Shown piece after piece: positions 7,693 to 14,548 of a stretch of DNA of 14,595 bases. The translations under genes were made by a program, and so were the position numbers. The notes beneath the pieces were generated by a model. It made no database searches. It was given only the letters and a program-made list of their open reading frames with translations, and was not told the origin of the DNA. The DNA is from Paenibacillus sp. UBA6285 (GTDB taxonomy: Bacteria > Bacillota > Bacilli > Paenibacillales > Paenibacillaceae), in the NCBI GenBank assembly GCA_002438345.1, contig DJUJ01000187.1:74534-89128 (forward strand), written 5' to 3'. Each line of letters starts with the position of its first letter. The first letter of the stretch is position 1.

Positions 7693-7753
7693 TTATTAAA
7701 TAAGTTATTAATTTCACTTTACTATATTTAGGTTAAAAGGAGACTGATCACCC

Positions 7754-7897
7754 ATGAACGTTACCTCTACCCGAACGTCACTACAGGTTGACGATTATCT
7801 GGATCTGCTCAATCTTGCCGTTAAAGTTGGAGATTTAAAATGGCAAAAAGAAATTAAATCCAGATTGCAATACATTCTCTGTCTGCCGACAAGATAA
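7754..7897 (+). CDS. Small protein of unknown function, 47 residues, downstream of a Fur box
   Basis: The ORF begins MNVTSTRTSLQVDDYLDLLN and ends at TAA. AAAGGAG lies 11 to 12 bases before the ATG (slightly long), and the stop is followed 15 bases later by a strong terminator, so this is a complete single-gene unit bounded by signals. It has no membrane helix or signal peptide. The middle, from VDDYLDLLNLAV to KEIKSRLQYIL, can form one or two amphipathic helices with alternating acidic and basic faces. It resembles short helical conserved proteins of Bacillales but I recognise no named family. The upstream Fur box suggests induction under iron starvation; a protein of this size could be an iron-sparing regulator or chaperone, but that is inference. 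Confidence 0.72.
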   Translation: MNVTSTRTSLQVDDYLDLLNLAVKVGDLKWQKEIKSRLQYILCLPTR

Positions 7898-7912
7898 CCC
7901 TTCTGCATATTC

Positions 7913-7945
7913 GCCGCATTCCTTTTAAGGAATGCGGCTTTTTTT
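7913..7945 (+). terminator. Intrinsic terminator of the 47-residue ORF
   Basis: GCCGCATTCC / GGAATGCGGC, a 10-bp perfect stem (12 with the closing TT/AA), followed by seven T residues. Confidence 0.92.
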
Positions 7946-8012
7946 GCTAGTATGATTAACGGCCATGTAAGAATAGGAGGATCTCCGGGTCACGTGAGGG
8001 TTAATGATATAG

Positions 8013-8018
8013 TATAAT
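8013..8018 (+). promoter_or_regulatory. Possible -10 element for the TPM-domain gene
   Basis: A perfect TATAAT 52 bases before the chosen start, in an AT-rich leader. No good -35 is seen at the usual distance (TCACGT). A second candidate pair, TTAATG (8001-8006) with CATAAT (8025-8030), is equally weak. Promoter placement is uncertain. Confidence 0.3.
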
Positions 8019-8069
8019 TATCAGCATAATATATTGAATACAAAGTCCTTCAGATTGGAGCGTGTCAGC

Positions 8070-10400
8070 TTGAAAAAGTATATAGCTTTATTCTTATTGA
8101 TCAGCGTGTTATGGGTTCCCGGTGCATACGCCGCCGAAATCCCTACTCAGCAGGGATTAGTTACCGATAACGCTGGAATGTTTAGTTCCGCAGAAGCGAC
8201 GACCATTTCTGCTGCCGCCACTGGAGATCTCGTTACTATGCATGTACTCACCGTAGATTCCTTAAACGGCACTCCGGCCGATAAATACGCTGATGATACT
8301 TACGCCTCATGGGGACTGTCCAATCGCGATATTCTCTTGCTGATATCCGCTGGCGATCAGTCCATTGAACTTAATTTTAACAATCCAGGCTTTCAAACCT
8401 CGTTAAATGCCTGGTCCCAGAATCAGGGTGGGAACTCAGGAAGTGCTGCTATTACAGCACTACTTGATACTTATTTCATCCCTTATGCCAGAGAAGGAGA
8501 CTTCGCTGGAGGGACAAAGGCTTTAATTAAAGCGATCCATTCTATTGGGGAAAGCACTGGAAATGCTGGAGGAAGCACCGGAAGCGGTAGCGCAGTTGGC
8601 AGTACGAATAGTGGTTCAGGGAACGGAACCTCCAGCAAACCAGGGACCTCGGTCAGCCCTGGAAGCCGCTCCAGTAGCTCCATGTTTACGATTGCCGCCA
8701 TTCTAATCGGAATCGTATTAATACTACTTGTACTATTCACAGTGATCACAGGTCTGCGTCGACGTAAGCAGCTAAGCGAGCAACAGGAGCAGTTATCCAA
8801 TTTGCTGGTACAGGCGAATCGAGCACTGGAGTCATTAAAGCCGTTTCAGGGGATCGTTCAAGGGAAGACCGAGGTGTTGGTAGAAGGCATCTCAAAACGG
8901 GTGTCTGCAAAGCTCGTTGAAATCTCTTCGCTGCAAAGTGATGGTCAAGGTGCTCAGCTGCCATTTTATCGTTTGACTGCCCTCAAGGCAGCCGTGGAAC
9001 AATTGCAGCAGACAGAAGCTTCCTTCCGCACAGCGCTTGAAGAGGAAGAGAAGAACATTGCTATCATCAGTGAAGCAGATCGCAATGTTAAACAACGTAT
9101 TACAGAGCTGAAAGAGGATACGCCAGAGCTTGAAGGGCAGCTGCAAGGTGCGGTAAAAGAAACTGGTTATGCACTTCAAGAAATTGTAAAAGAGCTTAAG
9201 GAGCTTGCCGAGGAGACCTCAAAGGCAGATCAATTGGAGCTTTTTGACCCTATTGCTGCACAAGAAATTACCGAGGATGCGCAAGAGCGACAAGAAAAGA
9301 TTGAACAAGATCTGAAAGATGTCGATCTCTACGATGATAAGCTAAACCATTTCCCTACGGTACTTGCTGCTTCCCGTGCGAAAATCACAAGCATCATCGA
9401 ACAGAATTCACTTCACAACATGAAGGTAAAACCATATGACCGTCTGGAGCAGGCCCGTGCAGAATCGCTGACGCTTGAAGCGCCACTACGCGTTGGAGAT
9501 ATGGATGAGGTGCGCAGGATAGGTGCCAATCTTGACCTTCTCCTGGATGAGGCTGTTGCTATGACAGAACAACAAGCACTTCTTCGGCAGAACAACCGCA
9601 GAGATTTAGAGACATTCCGCACCGAATGGAGCCAATTGAAGCTGCGGAGAGACGGACTGCAGAGCCGGATTACGGAAGCGCGCTTACATTTCGAAGAACA
9701 ACATGTAGCAACTGTGGAGAACATCCTGACCGAGTGGAGCACGCGCCTTCGGGAAGGTGCGAGTGAAGTGGCGCAGATTGAGAATTGGACCAGCGATGAG
9801 CGCGGCGAATATGAGAAGGCCCACAATGCGCTTGAGCAATTGCTATCCTTACAAGATGAGGCTGCAAGGCAGTTCGATGGTGTCTCAGAAAGTCTAAATG
9901 CACTCAATGAAAGACTGGATAGGGTCAATCGCCTCTTCTCCGAAGGGCAAAGCCGGGTGGAAGCCACCCAACGAATGCTGCATAGCAGAGGGTTGTCTTC
10001 TAGAATTCGCTTCGAGCTATCCTTACTGCCGGAATTCAGTGCACTGGAACATCGCTTGGCATCCCGGCCTTACAATCTTGAGGAACTGGAATCCCTTGGT
10101 CGTTCTTATGATTCGCAGATCACTTCCTTTGTGAATGAAGCGAACCGACTCGTTCGTCAGAAGGAAGAGGAAGAACGGCTAGCTCAATTAGCTATGATGA
10201 GAGAACAGCAACGTCGAGCGCAGGCTCGCAAACGGATGTCCTCCGGCCCTCCTTCCTCGGGCGGATTCGGTGGAGGTCGTTCCTCCGGTGGTTCTTCCTG
10301 GGGGGGAGGCGGCAGCGGTGGCAAATCTTCCGGCGGCTCTTCTTGGGGTGGTGGCGGAGGGAAGTCCGGCCGAAATTCATCTGGTGGGTCCAAGTGGTAG
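8070..10400 (+). CDS. TPM-domain membrane protein with long coiled coil and Gly/Ser/Trp-rich tail
   Basis: TTG 8070 is chosen as start because TTGGAG lies nine bases upstream and a signal peptide (MKKYIALFLLISVLWVPGAYA) begins at once; the frame is also open from a TTG at 8034 that has no ribosome site. The protein has 776 residues. Residues 25-160 form a TPM domain (TPM_phosphatase/YgcG-like), with VTDNAGMFSSAE and SNRDILLLIS typical of it. A Gly/Ser linker (161-205) and one membrane helix (205-229) follow, then RRRK. About 490 residues of charged heptad-rich helix (235-725) come next, and a low-complexity tail with repeated SSGGSSWGGGG. By the positive-inside rule TPM is outside and the coiled coil inside. 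TPM proteins are linked to photosystem repair in plants and to envelope functions in bacteria; here a PspA/TelA-type envelope-stress role is inferred from the coiled coil and the nearby telA. Confidence 0.88.
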   Translation: MKKYIALFLLISVLWVPGAYAAEIPTQQGLVTDNAGMFSSAEATTISAAATGDLVTMHVLTVDSLNGTPADKYADDTYASWGLSNRDILLLISAGDQSIELNFNNPGFQTSLNAWSQNQGGNSGSAAITALLDTYFIPYAREGDFAGGTKALIKAIHSIGESTGNAGGSTGSGSAVGSTNSGSGNGTSSKPGTSVSPGSRSSSSMFTIAAILIGIVLILLVLFTVITGLRRRKQLSEQQEQLSNLLVQANRALESLKPFQGIVQGKTEVLVEGISKRVSAKLVEISSLQSDGQGAQLPFYRLTALKAAVEQLQQTEASFRTALEEEEKNIAIISEADRNVKQRITELKEDTPELEGQLQGAVKETGYALQEIVKELKELAEETSKADQLELFDPIAAQEITEDAQERQEKIEQDLKDVDLYDDKLNHFPTVLAASRAKITSIIEQNSLHNMKVKPYDRLEQARAESLTLEAPLRVGDMDEVRRIGANLDLLLDEAVAMTEQQALLRQNNRRDLETFRTEWSQLKLRRDGLQSRITEARLHFEEQHVATVENILTEWSTRLREGASEVAQIENWTSDERGEYEKAHNALEQLLSLQDEAARQFDGVSESLNALNERLDRVNRLFSEGQSRVEATQRMLHSRGLSSRIRFELSLLPEFSALEHRLASRPYNLEELESLGRSYDSQITSFVNEANRLVRQKEEEERLAQLAMMREQQRRAQARKRMSSGPPSSGGFGGGRSSGGSSWGGGGSGGKSSGGSSWGGGGGKSGRNSSGGSKW
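10250..10396 (+). repeat. Low-complexity Gly/Ser/Trp-coding repeat
   Basis: Within the 3' end of the TPM gene. Two near copies of a unit coding for SSGGSSWGGGG (about 10279-10312 and 10327-10361), embedded in GGN/TCN codons. The DNA is far more G-rich than the surroundings. It opens long Pro-rich frames on the opposite strand that are artefacts. Confidence 0.8.
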
Positions 10401-10409
10401 CCCATCTCC

Positions 10410-10455
10410 AAAAAAAGACTCTTTCAGCCTACATTCGGTGGAAGAGTCTTTTTTT
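10410..10455. terminator. Bidirectional intrinsic terminator
   Basis: A 14-bp stem AAAAAAAGACTCTT / AAGAGTCTTTTTTT around an 18-base loop gives seven T residues on either strand. It ends the TPM gene (stop 10 bases before) and can also end the convergent kinase gene 50 bases away. Confidence 0.9.
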
Positions 10456-10505
10456 ATAAATTACTGCTGCTCCATTTGTTCGAAGTTGTAGGCACGATAC
10501 CCATT

Positions 10506-12107
10506 CTATTTTAACGGAAGATAAATCGCAACGGCTGTACCGACTCCCTCTTCACTAGCTATAGCCACGCGTCCTTTATGAGCAGACACTATTTTTTTTA
10601 CAATCATGATTCCAAGTCCATTACCATCACATCTGGTCGTGTGAAAAGGCTCGCCTAATTTGTCCAGCACTCCCTGGTTCATACCCTCAAGGTTGTCTGT
10701 GAAGGTAATCGCCTGGAATCCGTCCTCCATATCTAGGGCTACTGAAATGCTCCCGCCAAAGGGCAAGGCTTCCATTGAATTTCTTAGGATGTTTTGGAAA
10801 ATCTGCTTGATCTGGTTGCGGTCACACTCGATCTTAGCATCATAATAGATCTGCGTGTTCAGCGATATATTATTCATCTCCACCTGAATCGCGAAGATAC
10901 TCAACACTTCCTGCAGGATCGCACTACATTGTTCAGTCCTATAATGCGCAGCCTGCGGTTTACCCAGTATGAGAAACTCACTCACAATGAGGTTCATTCT
11001 TTCCACTTCTGACATAATGAGATCATAGTGCAGCAGACGCGAATCTTTATTGGCCAGTTGAAGCATACCTTTGACTGTAGTTAGCGGATTTCGAATTTCA
11101 TGTGCAATACTCATGGCCAGTTGTCCTGCGACCACTAATTTCTCTGTATTGCGCAGCACTTCTTGCGTTCTTTTCATCTCCGTGATGTTCCGAAGACTTC
11201 CAATCACACGAGCCAAGCATCCATTCGAATCATAAATCGGAAGCACATCCAGCATATAATGCTCGAACAAGCCGTTGCTCTCCTGAATCACTTCCAGCCC
11301 AGCACATGCTTCTTGCTGTAAAATGACATGCTGAAAATAAGATCCAACATTCTGAATTTCAAACACACTGGCTCCGATAACTGATTCTTGATACTCACCG
11401 TTCAAATGAAGCATGGTTAAGCAATTCTCATTTATATTCACGATCGCTCCGCGTTCATCCGTTATAATTACACCCAAGTAATTGGTATCCAATAAAATTC
11501 GATTTAACAGCTGAAGCTGAGCGTTCCCTCTACGCAGCAAAATCTCGCGTTCGATTGAGTCAGCCATCGTACAGAGCAAAGGCAATAGGTGGGGATGCGC
11601 CACATCTATATCCTCCATAAATGATATCGTCCCCAATATTTCAAGCCCATCCTCTTTATAAAAAGGAGCCGTACAGCACACTAAACGATGAAGAATGTGA
11701 TGATAATGGTCTTGTCCCTTCAACTGAAATGGCCGCTGATGTTTGAGACATAACGCAATTGAATTTGTACCCACCTCTTTGTTTAGTTGCACACCTTCTT
11801 TGATGCCAACCTGCCCTACGAGATCAATAATTGTTGGATCCCCTTTGAACGCTAATAGATAACCTGCATCATCCGATATCGTAACAAGGATCGGATTGCC
11901 TTTTACTGAAGAAAGAAACTTATTTACAAAAAAATCAATAACCTCAATCACTTCACTATATACATGGAGTTGTGACCCCAATTCATCTGCAGCATAACAT
12001 TTTGGAAAAATAGGAGGCTGCTCAGGGTCTATTCCTTGATCAATACAATGCTGATTGGAAGCCTTAATGATAGTCTCATCCGTCAGTAACCCTGTTGTCT
12101 TTTCCAA
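10506..12107 (-). CDS. Soluble GAF-PAS sensor histidine kinase, sporulation-kinase type
   Basis: A cytoplasmic 533-residue kinase with no membrane helix. Residues 50-195 form a GAF domain of the kind found at the N terminus of AcoR/DhaR activators (ISDDAGYLLAFKGD, VGTNSIALCL, CCTAPFY). PAS is at about 200-312. HisKA has His336 in SIAHEIRNPLTTVKGMLQL, the KinA-E/ResE-like box. The ATPase domain shows an N box (N439, N443), G2 box GNGLGIMI (495-502) and EPFHTT. The G1 box is DNLEGM (471-476): the usual first Gly of DxGxG is Leu, which may weaken ATP binding. Start is TTG 12107, the first start codon after an in-frame stop, with only a weak ribosome site (GGGG at eight bases, AAAGG at two). No response regulator is adjacent, as for orphan phosphorelay kinases. 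A sigma-H promoter 50 bases upstream supports a role feeding Spo0F/Spo0A. Confidence 0.9.
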   Translation of the reverse strand: MEKTTGLLTDETIIKASNQHCIDQGIDPEQPPIFPKCYAADELGSQLHVYSEVIEVIDFFVNKFLSSVKGNPILVTISDDAGYLLAFKGDPTIIDLVGQVGIKEGVQLNKEVGTNSIALCLKHQRPFQLKGQDHYHHILHRLVCCTAPFYKEDGLEILGTISFMEDIDVAHPHLLPLLCTMADSIEREILLRRGNAQLQLLNRILLDTNYLGVIITDERGAIVNINENCLTMLHLNGEYQESVIGASVFEIQNVGSYFQHVILQQEACAGLEVIQESNGLFEHYMLDVLPIYDSNGCLARVIGSLRNITEMKRTQEVLRNTEKLVVAGQLAMSIAHEIRNPLTTVKGMLQLANKDSRLLHYDLIMSEVERMNLIVSEFLILGKPQAAHYRTEQCSAILQEVLSIFAIQVEMNNISLNTQIYYDAKIECDRNQIKQIFQNILRNSMEALPFGGSISVALDMEDGFQAITFTDNLEGMNQGVLDKLGEPFHTTRCDGNGLGIMIVKKIVSAHKGRVAIASEEGVGTAVAIYLPLK

Positions 12108-12157
12108 AGCCTTTACCCCATTCTGTATGAATCTTCAATTTTGCAATACTAATATGT

Positions 12158-12184
12158 ATTCTACTTCTTTCCCCCTAATCCTTT
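12158..12184 (-). promoter_or_regulatory. Sigma-H promoter of the GAF-PAS kinase gene
   Basis: In gene direction AAAGGATTA, 11 bases, GTAGAAT. This fits the published B. subtilis sigma-H consensus RNAGGAWWW-N11/12-RNNGAAT at every specified base. It would start transcription near 12150, giving a leader of about 43 bases before the TTG start. Confidence 0.75.
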
Positions 12185-12234
12185 TCAACCCTAAAAAATC
12201 AAAAAATCCCAATGATGAAGAAATTTCTTGCAGC

Positions 12235-12267
12235 ACAAAAAAACTCCGCCCTTTAGAGAGCGAAGTT
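12235..12267 (-). terminator. Intrinsic terminator of the FNT channel gene
   Basis: In gene direction AACTTCGCTCT / AGGGCGGAGTT pairs over 11 bp (two or three of them G-U) with loop CTAA, followed by a run of seven to nine T. It lies 19 bases after the stop codon. Confidence 0.9.
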
Positions 12268-12285
12268 GCGAGTTAACCGTTCTTC

Positions 12286-13074
12286 TTAATGCTTCGTGTC
12301 GTCTAGAAAAGGTTTGTTCACATAATAATACATAACCCCCATCAGAACCCCACCACCAATCAGATTACCGATTGTAACGGGCACAAGATTATGTACCACA
12401 CCGCCCCACGAAACGGTTCCGGGATGGTCAAGGACCAGTGCAATCGCAAAGGTACACATATTGGCAATACTATGCTCATAACCGGAGATGAAAAAACAGA
12501 ATACGAATAAGACCATTGCAAACATTTTGGCCCCATCGCCTTTGATATTCATCGGTATAAAGAAAGCCATACAAACGAGCCAGTTACAGAGGATAGCACG
12601 AAAAAAAAGCTGACCTGCCGGAGCCCCCATTTTATGTTCAACCACATATAGCAAAAATCCATTTACATCAGAGCTGTAAAACAGCCCTGTTAAAAAAATC
12701 AACAGCGCAAATACGGCAGCACCGAAAATATTACCGATATAACTCATGACCCACATGCGTACAACCTCGGACCATTTCATTTTTCGTCTCAAAGCCGTGT
12801 ACGTGTAATAGAAAGTATCTCCAGTAAATAAGTCTCCCCCACCGTATGAGATTAGGATGATCGCTGCTCCAAAAGTAATCGCAGCCATTGGATACGCAAA
12901 TGGTGAATGCTCCATATAGAAGTAATTGCCTGTCTTGAACGCTACAATTACACCGAACCCGATAAACATACTGGCCAGCATGGCTCTGGCAATATAGCGC
13001 AATACACTTTGCCGATAGATCTTCTGTTTCTTAAGTGCTAATTGTTCAACCTGTAGCAGCGCCTCGTTCTCCAT
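12286..13074 (-). CDS. Formate/nitrite transporter family channel
   Basis: A 262-residue FNT channel, normal length for the family (FocA, NirC, YwcJ), which assembles as a membrane pentamer passing formate, nitrite or hydrosulfide. Six helices can be placed at about 28-47, 62-80, 106-130, 155-175, 184-205 and 227-252. Family marks: SYGGGDLFTGDTFYY (78-90; the usual form is GxELFTGN, so Asp replaces Glu at 81 and Asp replaces Asn at 86), ILCNWLVC (161-168), and SGYEHSIANM (197-206) with the central pore His201. NLVPVTIGNLIGGG (229-242) is also typical. A perfect ribosome site TAAGGAGG lies six to seven bases before the ATG. The substrate cannot be told from sequence alone; no nitrite reductase or formate lyase gene is adjacent. 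Its leader holds a long dyad. Confidence 0.93.
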   Translation of the reverse strand: MENEALLQVEQLALKKQKIYRQSVLRYIARAMLASMFIGFGVIVAFKTGNYFYMEHSPFAYPMAAITFGAAIILISYGGGDLFTGDTFYYTYTALRRKMKWSEVVRMWVMSYIGNIFGAAVFALLIFLTGLFYSSDVNGFLLYVVEHKMGAPAGQLFFRAILCNWLVCMAFFIPMNIKGDGAKMFAMVLFVFCFFISGYEHSIANMCTFAIALVLDHPGTVSWGGVVHNLVPVTIGNLIGGGVLMGVMYYYVNKPFLDDTKH

Positions 13075-13097
13075 GTGACCTCCTTAGGGATTTGGGT

Positions 13098-13161
13098 TTT
13101 CCAGCTAGTTATGGGCTAATCGTGCAATCTTGCGTTATTATACCCAAGAACCAGCTGGAAA
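13098..13161 (-). promoter_or_regulatory. Long dyad in the FNT gene leader, possible cis-regulatory structure
   Basis: In gene direction TTTCCAGCT pairs with AGCTGGAAA (9 bp perfect), and inside it GGTTCTTGGG pairs with CCCATAACT (about eight pairs with two mismatches or bulges). The loop is 27 bases and contains TATAAT (13142-13137). The TTGGGT of the inner arm can instead pair with ACCCAA at 13096-13091, just before the ribosome site, giving an alternative fold. If TATAAT is the -10, the dyad flanks the promoter and would act as an operator; if transcription comes from upstream, it acts as RNA. Confidence 0.5.
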
Positions 13162-13190
13162 TTACTTGAACCAAATCATGGTAAAAAAAC

Positions 13191-13280
13191 CTAAGTGTCC
13201 TCATTCATTTTCGCAATCGCTTCTGCTCTTTCACTGCTGGCTACGATGATAAGCACGAGTATCAAGCACCCTAAGATCAT
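13191..13280 (-). CDS. Small hydrophobic peptide, 29 residues, possibly type I toxin-like
   Basis: The ORF starts MILGCLILVLIIVASSERAE and ends at TAG. Residues 1-14 can span a membrane; the rest is charged and polar. A ribosome site GAGGAT lies seven to eight bases before the ATG but is held in the 3' arm of an 11-bp hairpin in its own leader. Short size, one helix plus charged tail and a sequestered ribosome site are the traits of type I toxins and of some regulatory membrane peptides. A T7 run directly follows the stop codon, without a clear stem. No antisense antitoxin RNA is evident. It lies between telA and the FNT gene on the same strand, separated from telA by a terminator. Confidence 0.5.
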   Translation of the reverse strand: MILGCLILVLIIVASSERAEAIAKMNEDT

Positions 13281-13283
13281 ATG

Positions 13284-13338
13284 CCTATCCTCACTTCCTC
13301 CACATGTAGTCTTGTGACAACTTATGTGTGAGGATAGG
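13284..13338 (-). promoter_or_regulatory. Hairpin sequestering the ribosome site of the small hydrophobic ORF
   Basis: In transcript direction CCTATCCTCAC (13338-13328) pairs perfectly with GTGAGGATAGG (13294-13284), with an extra inner helix CACAT / ATGTG and one-sided internal loop. The 3' arm holds the ribosome site GAGGA and ends three bases before the ATG. Confidence 0.7.
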
Positions 13339-13363
13339 GCTTTATGATTGAGTATTGGCGTTT

Positions 13364-13394
13364 AAAAAAGCCTGTTGAATGAATTCAACAGGCT
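13364..13394 (-). terminator. Intrinsic terminator of telA
   Basis: In gene direction AGCCTGTTGAA / TTCAACAGGCT, an 11-bp perfect stem with a four-base loop, followed by six T residues. It lies 43 bases after the telA stop. Confidence 0.93.
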
Positions 13395-13436
13395 TCTCGA
13401 TCTATTCTCTGTATTTCTATTAATGTCAGAAACAAT

Positions 13437-14537
13437 TTAGTTCAAGAAACTGCTCAGTTGACTCTCAGCCTCTCCTTGCTTCAGTGCCTGAGGCTTGTCC
13501 GCCTCATTTAGTCCTAAACGATTGCCTAGTTGAGTATTGATTGCCGTCATTTTAGACGTATAATCTTGGCAGCTCTCAATAATACGACGGTTGGACTGTT
13601 CTGAAGTATCTAGTGCGCTAAGCAGATCGCCGATCGCTTGATTCACAGCTTCCATAGACATAGAAGGCTTAGATAGCAACTCGGTTGTTTTCTCCGTAGT
13701 GGTACGCAGCAGACGTGCATTTTCTTTAAATTGATCTTCAATCGTCTTATTCGTCGCTTCTACAGCGTTGATGACATTCTCCTGATCCGCTAACGACATC
13801 GCAATCATTGCCGACACCGTGATCAGATTAGAAGTCTTATCAATAGCGTTATTCACGGAATCAATCAGCTTGTCATTATTGTCATTAATGATGTCTGTAG
13901 CAGCAATCGCTTGATTGTACAGCAGAATCATTTCTGTCATCGACTGAATACGAACCATCACTTTACGCAAACCGCGCTCCAGATAAGCTTTACGGTACTC
14001 ATTCTCAGGCTTCGCGATCTCCACCTCGAACAACTCTTTCAACTTAGTGCCGAAAGCAATTTTGGTCTGGAGGTTATAGATCTCTTCCATGGAGGTACGT
14101 TTCAGCTGACGCATATTCACAATGCTCTCTTCGAGGGTATCTCTACCATCGCGAAGCCCTGTAACAATGGCATCAATGTTCGTGCGGACCGACTGATATT
14201 TGTACACGTAGTTCTTCATCGGACTCTTGCGCAGCATTTTGCCGAAGAAGCTTACATTCTTACTCTGCTGTAGATTCTCACACTCATTCCGTAGCTTCAT
14301 AATCATGTTAGGCACTTCAACTCGTTTACCAGACATCAGGTCATTCACTGGGCGATCCAGCAGCTTCAGGGTTTGACCTGCTTTTTCCTGTGTCTTAACC
14401 CCGAGCTTGCCGATATCATCCATCAAGGAATCCAATGTAACTGTATCCGTTTGGGATACCTTTTCAATCAATTGTGCGGCTTCCTCGACTACCTTTTGTT
14501 CATCTTCTTTTTTTAATTGGATTAACTGCGTGGACAT
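13437..14537 (-). CDS. telA: TelA/YaaN-family toxic anion resistance protein
   Basis: A 366-residue, almost wholly helical protein of the TelA (toxic anion resistance, KlaA/TelA/YceH/YaaN) family; Bacillus YaaN is about 20 residues longer. Recognisable stretches are the core around SFFGKMLRKSPMKNYVYKYQS, LRDGRDTLEESIVNMRQLKRTS (the most conserved segment), YLERGLRKVMVRIQSMTEMILLYNQ and NVINAVEATNKTIEDQFKENA. No signal peptide or membrane helix. The ATG at 14537 has AGGAGGG seven to eight bases upstream. Homologues are tied to tellurite and colicin resistance, nisin/daptomycin tolerance and envelope stress, often with TerD, XpaC or PspA partners. The preceding gene fragment fits the xpaC-telA order known from Bacillus. 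Biochemical function remains unknown for the family. Confidence 0.93.
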   Translation of the reverse strand: MSTQLIQLKKEDEQKVVEEAAQLIEKVSQTDTVTLDSLMDDIGKLGVKTQEKAGQTLKLLDRPVNDLMSGKRVEVPNMIMKLRNECENLQQSKNVSFFGKMLRKSPMKNYVYKYQSVRTNIDAIVTGLRDGRDTLEESIVNMRQLKRTSMEEIYNLQTKIAFGTKLKELFEVEIAKPENEYRKAYLERGLRKVMVRIQSMTEMILLYNQAIAATDIINDNNDKLIDSVNNAIDKTSNLITVSAMIAMSLADQENVINAVEATNKTIEDQFKENARLLRTTTEKTTELLSKPSMSMEAVNQAIGDLLSALDTSEQSNRRIIESCQDYTSKMTAINTQLGNRLGLNEADKPQALKQGEAESQLSSFLN

Positions 14538-14548
14538 GGGATTCCCTC

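Noticed and set aside
7466..7717. Open frame of 83 codons on the minus strand just upstream of the SBP-GGDEF-EAL gene
   Set aside because: It starts with GTG without a ribosome site, runs through the Fur box and the probable promoter region, and is AT-rich with a composition unlike a protein. Taken as leader DNA.
7951..8012. 21-codon frame MINGHVRIGGSPGHVRVNDIV after the terminator of the 47-residue ORF
   Set aside because: No ribosome site before its ATG and it lies in the probable promoter region of the TPM gene.
9413..9967. 184-codon Ser/Arg/Cys-rich frame antisense to the coiled-coil part of the TPM gene
   Set aside because: Composition mirrors the Glu/Leu/Arg-rich sense strand; no ribosome site.
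10184..10411. Pro-rich open frames antisense to the TPM gene's tail
   Set aside because: They are the complement of the Gly/Ser repeat codons; no start signals and no family resemblance.
13301..13330. Possible FNR or Rex operator (TTGTGA...TGTGTGA) near the small hydrophobic ORF
   Set aside because: Half-sites have the wrong orientation or spacing for either regulator.
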